Shown one piece after another: positions 60,962 through 64,000 of a stretch of DNA of 64,000 nucleotides. The translations under genes were made by a program, and so were the position numbers. The DNA is taken from positions 1 to 64,000 of the forward strand of contig JANBPK010001481.1 of the NCBI GenBank assembly GCA_027579435.1, read 5' to 3'. Every line of letters begins with the position of its first letter. The stretch's first letter is position 1. The notes beneath the pieces were generated by a model, which was not told where the DNA came from, did not search any database, and saw nothing but the letters and a program-made list of their open reading frames with translations. The stretch comes from Candolleomyces eurysporus (lineage: Eukaryota; Basidiomycota; Agaricomycetes; Agaricales; Psathyrellaceae).

Positions 60962-63900
60962 TTATGCGTGGTTCCGTTCCAGTGAATCGTTCTCGTTCCT
61001 CTTGGCAAGAAGGTCGTTCAGACTGCGCACCACGGACCCAGCACCCTCCCCAACCTTCTCCTTCTCGTCCTCCGAAACCTTAATCAATAATTTAGTTTCA
61101 AATCTATCCGGGTGCCACCGCTTGATGTACTCCTTGATACGATCCTTCTCCGACCGAGATTTGTCCGGGTATAATGGTGAGAGGATGTAGGACTCGATAG
61201 CTAAGGTCGTGATGTCTTCCGGAGCTGAGGGCATCCTCGTTACGGGCCAAGGGAAATCCGTCCACCTCAGACTATCCTTCGATGAGAGGCCAAGCCACAT
61301 CTTCTCGTTCTTCTCGAAAAGCCTTGCCATTTCGTCCTTAGTGAGGCCAGCCCCGGTTCGGGTGGTTTGACGTCTCGCAAGCAATTCTTGTTCTTGTCGG
61401 AACTTCTCCTGTTGCTGACGAGCATGTTCAGCATGCCTTTGTGCCCATTCAGCCTCGGATTGCGGCATATTCGCGTTTCCAGAGCTAGAAGAAGGGAACG
61501 ATGTTGAGCCCATGGAGCCCGCCCTGGGCTTGTTCGGGCTAGCCGTGGCAGGACGAGGAGGATTCGTGGACGCTGACGTTCCAGCCGACCAACCAGAACC
61601 AGTACCCGTTGTGGATCCCCAACTAGCCCAGGCAGGAGAGCCACCGTTGCGATCCATGGGGAATGGGGTCGAGGTAGCGCGAGCTGGAGGTGATCTGGGC
61701 AGTCCACTTGAAGGGGACGAGCCAGTGTTGAAAGGGAAGCTCGATGAAGTTGAGCTCGTCCATGCGCTGTCGAATCCACCGCTATCTTGTCGCTTCCTTT
61801 CTCCTCCCGCCGCCCTTCGTTTGATCTCTTCCTCTAATCTTCTGAATTCCGCTTGCTGCGCCTCTTCCTGCAACCTGCGCTTTCCCCTCTCCTCGTCTTG
61901 ACGTCGTGCTTCCTCCTGTTCCCTCCTAAGTCGCTCGAACCGCTCTTCATCTTCTCTTGCTTTCCGCATTTGCTCCACCTCTTTCTCCCTCTCCCTTACG
62001 GCTCTCAGACGCTCTTCCGCATCTTCGCGCTTTCTGTTCTCCTCGGCCTCGAAAGCATCCCTGTCCTCCTCTTCCTGGAGGCGTCTAGCTAACTCCTGAT
62101 CTGCTAGCGTTCTCTCTTGTTCCTCGCGTTCTGCCCTCTTCCTCTCGCGTTCCTCCTTCCGTCGCGCCTTCTTTTCCTCCTTTTCCTCCCTTTCCCTCCG
62201 CCTCCGTTCCTCCCTTGCCTCTTCGTCCCTCCTAGCGCGCTCCTCTTCTTCCTTCTGTTTCCTCTCTTCTTCTTCACGCTGCTGCCTCTCTTCTTCACGC
62301 ACCCGCCTCTCTTCTTCTTCACGCACCCGCCGCTCTTCTTCTTCACGCACCAATCTCTCTTTCTCTTCGCGTAGTCGCTGCTCTTCTTTCTCATGCATTT
62401 GTCTCTCCTTTTCCTTCTCCTCCTTCGTTTTCTTTGCTTTACCCTTCTTCTTCCCCTTCCCCTTCTTCGGGCTATCCAACTCATCTTCGAAAGTGACCTC
62501 GCGAATTGTGTCCTCTTGTTCGACCTGTTCCAGGACAGGGGCCAAGGGTACCTCCGCCTCCTTCACCGCCTTCAGCTCTTCCTCTTGCTCCTTCTTCAGC
62601 GCTTTCAGCTCTGCCTGCTTCTGCTTCAAGTCTTCCAGCTCGCGCATCTTCTTCTTCAGCTCCTCATCCAACCGCTCCGCTTCTTCCTTCTTCACCCTCA
62701 TCTCCTCCTCGTATTTCATCTGCTCTTCTTGACGCTTCAGCTCTCCCTCCAGTTTCTGCAGCTGAGATTCCCTCTCTGCGAGTTCTTTCTCCCTCCGTAG
62801 GATATCCAACTCCTTCTTTCGAGCAGACTCTTCCTTCAATCTGGCACGTTTCTGGAGTTCCAGAGCCTGGTTGTGCTGCCTCTCTGCCTCACGATGTTTC
62901 GCGGACGCCTCTCTCGCGAGCTTATCTGCCTCCTCCATCCGACGCTTCAGCTCTTCAGCTTGCTCCTCTGCTATCAGCTTGGATTCAGCTGCCTCTTGTG
63001 CGAGCCTCAGCGCCTCCTCAGCCTTCTCCCGCGCCTCCTTCAACTCCTGCAGCATCTTCTCGGTCTCTTTGTTCTTCTTCTCGTCCTCACGCTCTCGAGC
63101 CTGCCGTTCCTCCCTTTCTCTCTCGATCTGCCGTGAACGCTCGAGTTCCCTTTCCTGACGTTCAAGCTCTCGCTCCTTCTCCAGCTGTCGTTCCCGCTCA
63201 AGCTGCTTCTCTTTCTCCCTCTCCTTCTCTATTTCTTGTGCCAGCGCCTTCTCTCTTTGTTCTCGCTCCAACAGCTCGCGCTCTCGATCCAATCGCTCCC
63301 GCTCTCGTCCCAGCCGTTCACGATCCCGCTCTCGTTCCAGCCGCTCACGATCCCGCTCACGATCCCGCTCTCGTTCCAACCGCTCACGCTCACGTTCTTC
63401 GCGCTCCTTCTCCTCCTTCGCGATCCTCTTCTTCTGTCTCTTCTTCTCTTTCTCCAGGGATTGCTCGAACGTCTCTGCAGGAAGCGTCTCCCAGTTCTGT
63501 TGTCTGATCCCGCCACCACCACCACCACCACCACCGGACGGAGCTCTCGCCATCTGGTTGTACGAAGCCGGAGGAGGTCCAGTTTGAGGAGGTCCNGGGT
63601 TTAGGAGGACGGGAAGGAGGTACCCAAGTCCTCGCACTACTCTGTGATCCACGAGGACGCAAGAGTGGGGGGGTTCTGCCACCGCGCACCACCGTCGTCC
63701 GAGTAGTCCTCCTCTTCCTCATCGTCATCAGGATCTTGGTGTCCGTAGTTGTAGCGACTCCGACCTTCCTCATGTTCTTCGTCCGTATGATCGTCGCGCT
63801 CGTAATCGCTGTCGCCTGGAGGAACCCTACGATTCGGACGTGGCTGCGGCTGCGGCTGCGGCTGGTAGTAAATCGGACTCGGTCCTGGTCCTGGTCCGCT

Positions 63901-63996
63901 GCTAGCACGCTCCATCCTCCGCCTATCCGTACTCTTCTCTCGGCCATGGGTCTTGTTCCGTCGATTGCTATACCTCCTTTCCCTACGCTCATACAT
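60962..63996 (-). CDS. long coiled-coil protein with NFKBIL1-like, J-like C-terminal domain
   Basis: About 1010 residues, nearly intronless, with a possible start at 63996 (MYERRERRYS) close to the window edge; the true start could lie outside. The N-terminus is basic and Pro/Asp/Glu-rich; the N at 63596 separates it from the main frame. After a Gly run (63511-63534) comes about 600 residues of Glu/Arg/Lys-rich sequence with heptad character, a very long charged helix. A Ser/Pro-rich linker follows. The C-terminal domain (KDSLRWTDFPWPV, then SEKDRIKEYIKRWHPDRFE and SVVRSLNDLLAKR) matches the RWHPDRF-type J-like end of NFKBIL1 proteins, which are linked to mRNA processing in animals. Role here unproven; J-cochaperone activity unlikely, since the HPD is part of RWHPDRF rather than a full J domain. 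Confidence 0.8.
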
Positions 63997-64000
63997 CCTC

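Noticed and set aside
62100..63500. Long plus-strand ORFs rich in Leu, Phe, Ser and Pro
   Set aside because: They are the antisense shadow of the Glu/Arg/Lys coiled coil of the minus-strand gene.
1..64000. CRISPR arrays, insertion sequences, intact transposons, viral insertions
   Set aside because: No regular spaced repeats, no transposase or reverse-transcriptase motif, and no viral-type gene seen; repeats present are local duplications.

Overview
The window reads as a piece of a filamentous basidiomycete genome, most likely an Agaricomycete. The main signs are many GT-AG introns of 47-85 nt inside nearly every gene, a lytic polysaccharide monooxygenase (AA9) with a fungal cellulose-binding domain, NACHT/NB-ARC proteins with tetratricopeptide repeats, a coiled-coil F-box protein of mushroom type, and long pyrimidine-rich leaders. 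The assignment rests on gene content and structure only. Fifteen isolated single N bases, several in homopolymers, break reading frames of otherwise intact genes and look like assembly ambiguities.

Layout. 1-1990 (minus): 5' part of a NACHT-TPR receptor-like gene running off the left edge. 2402-5739 (plus): large protein with a 2-oxoglutarate oxygenase-like domain that seems to lack its metal and cosubstrate ligands. 5.8-16.1 kb: a duplicated, partly decayed region with one intact P450 (8990-10573), one intact small secreted peptide gene (14494-14772), several dead copies of such genes, a broken copy of the 2OG gene, and three copies of a repeat, the last directly in front of a six-hairpin (GH105-like) hydrolase (16139-17404). 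18.9-23.8 kb: tandem-RRM RNA-binding protein. 26.1-27.4 kb (minus): AA9-CBM1 oxidase. 28.7-29.3 kb: TFIIA small subunit. 30.6-32.7 kb: F-box protein. 34.5-39.9 kb: divergent pair of NB-ARC-TPR and NACHT genes. 41.5-42.3 kb: orphan ORF. 44.9-47.7 kb: APH-like kinase-fold protein. 48.4-50.05 kb: multi-frame pseudogene. 51.3-52.2 kb: GPI-anchored Ser/Ala-rich wall protein. 53.9-60.1 kb (minus): six tiny secreted-peptide genes. 61-64 kb (minus): very long coiled-coil protein with an NFKBIL1-like, J-like C-terminus.

The most interesting signal is the set of tiny secreted-peptide genes. Only a fraction appear as long ORFs, because a small intron separates the signal-peptide exon from the mature exon. 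After splicing they encode 43-58 residue precursors. Four have a first exon of exactly 28 codons plus one base, most place an Asp codon at the phase-1 junction, and most end in Cys-x4-Cys followed by Ile/Ala and the stop codon. Six of seven intact genes lie in a 6.2 kb minus-strand cluster; the seventh and at least five decayed relatives lie 40-50 kb away at 7.4-14.8 kb. I do not recognise this as a described family, and I assign no function.
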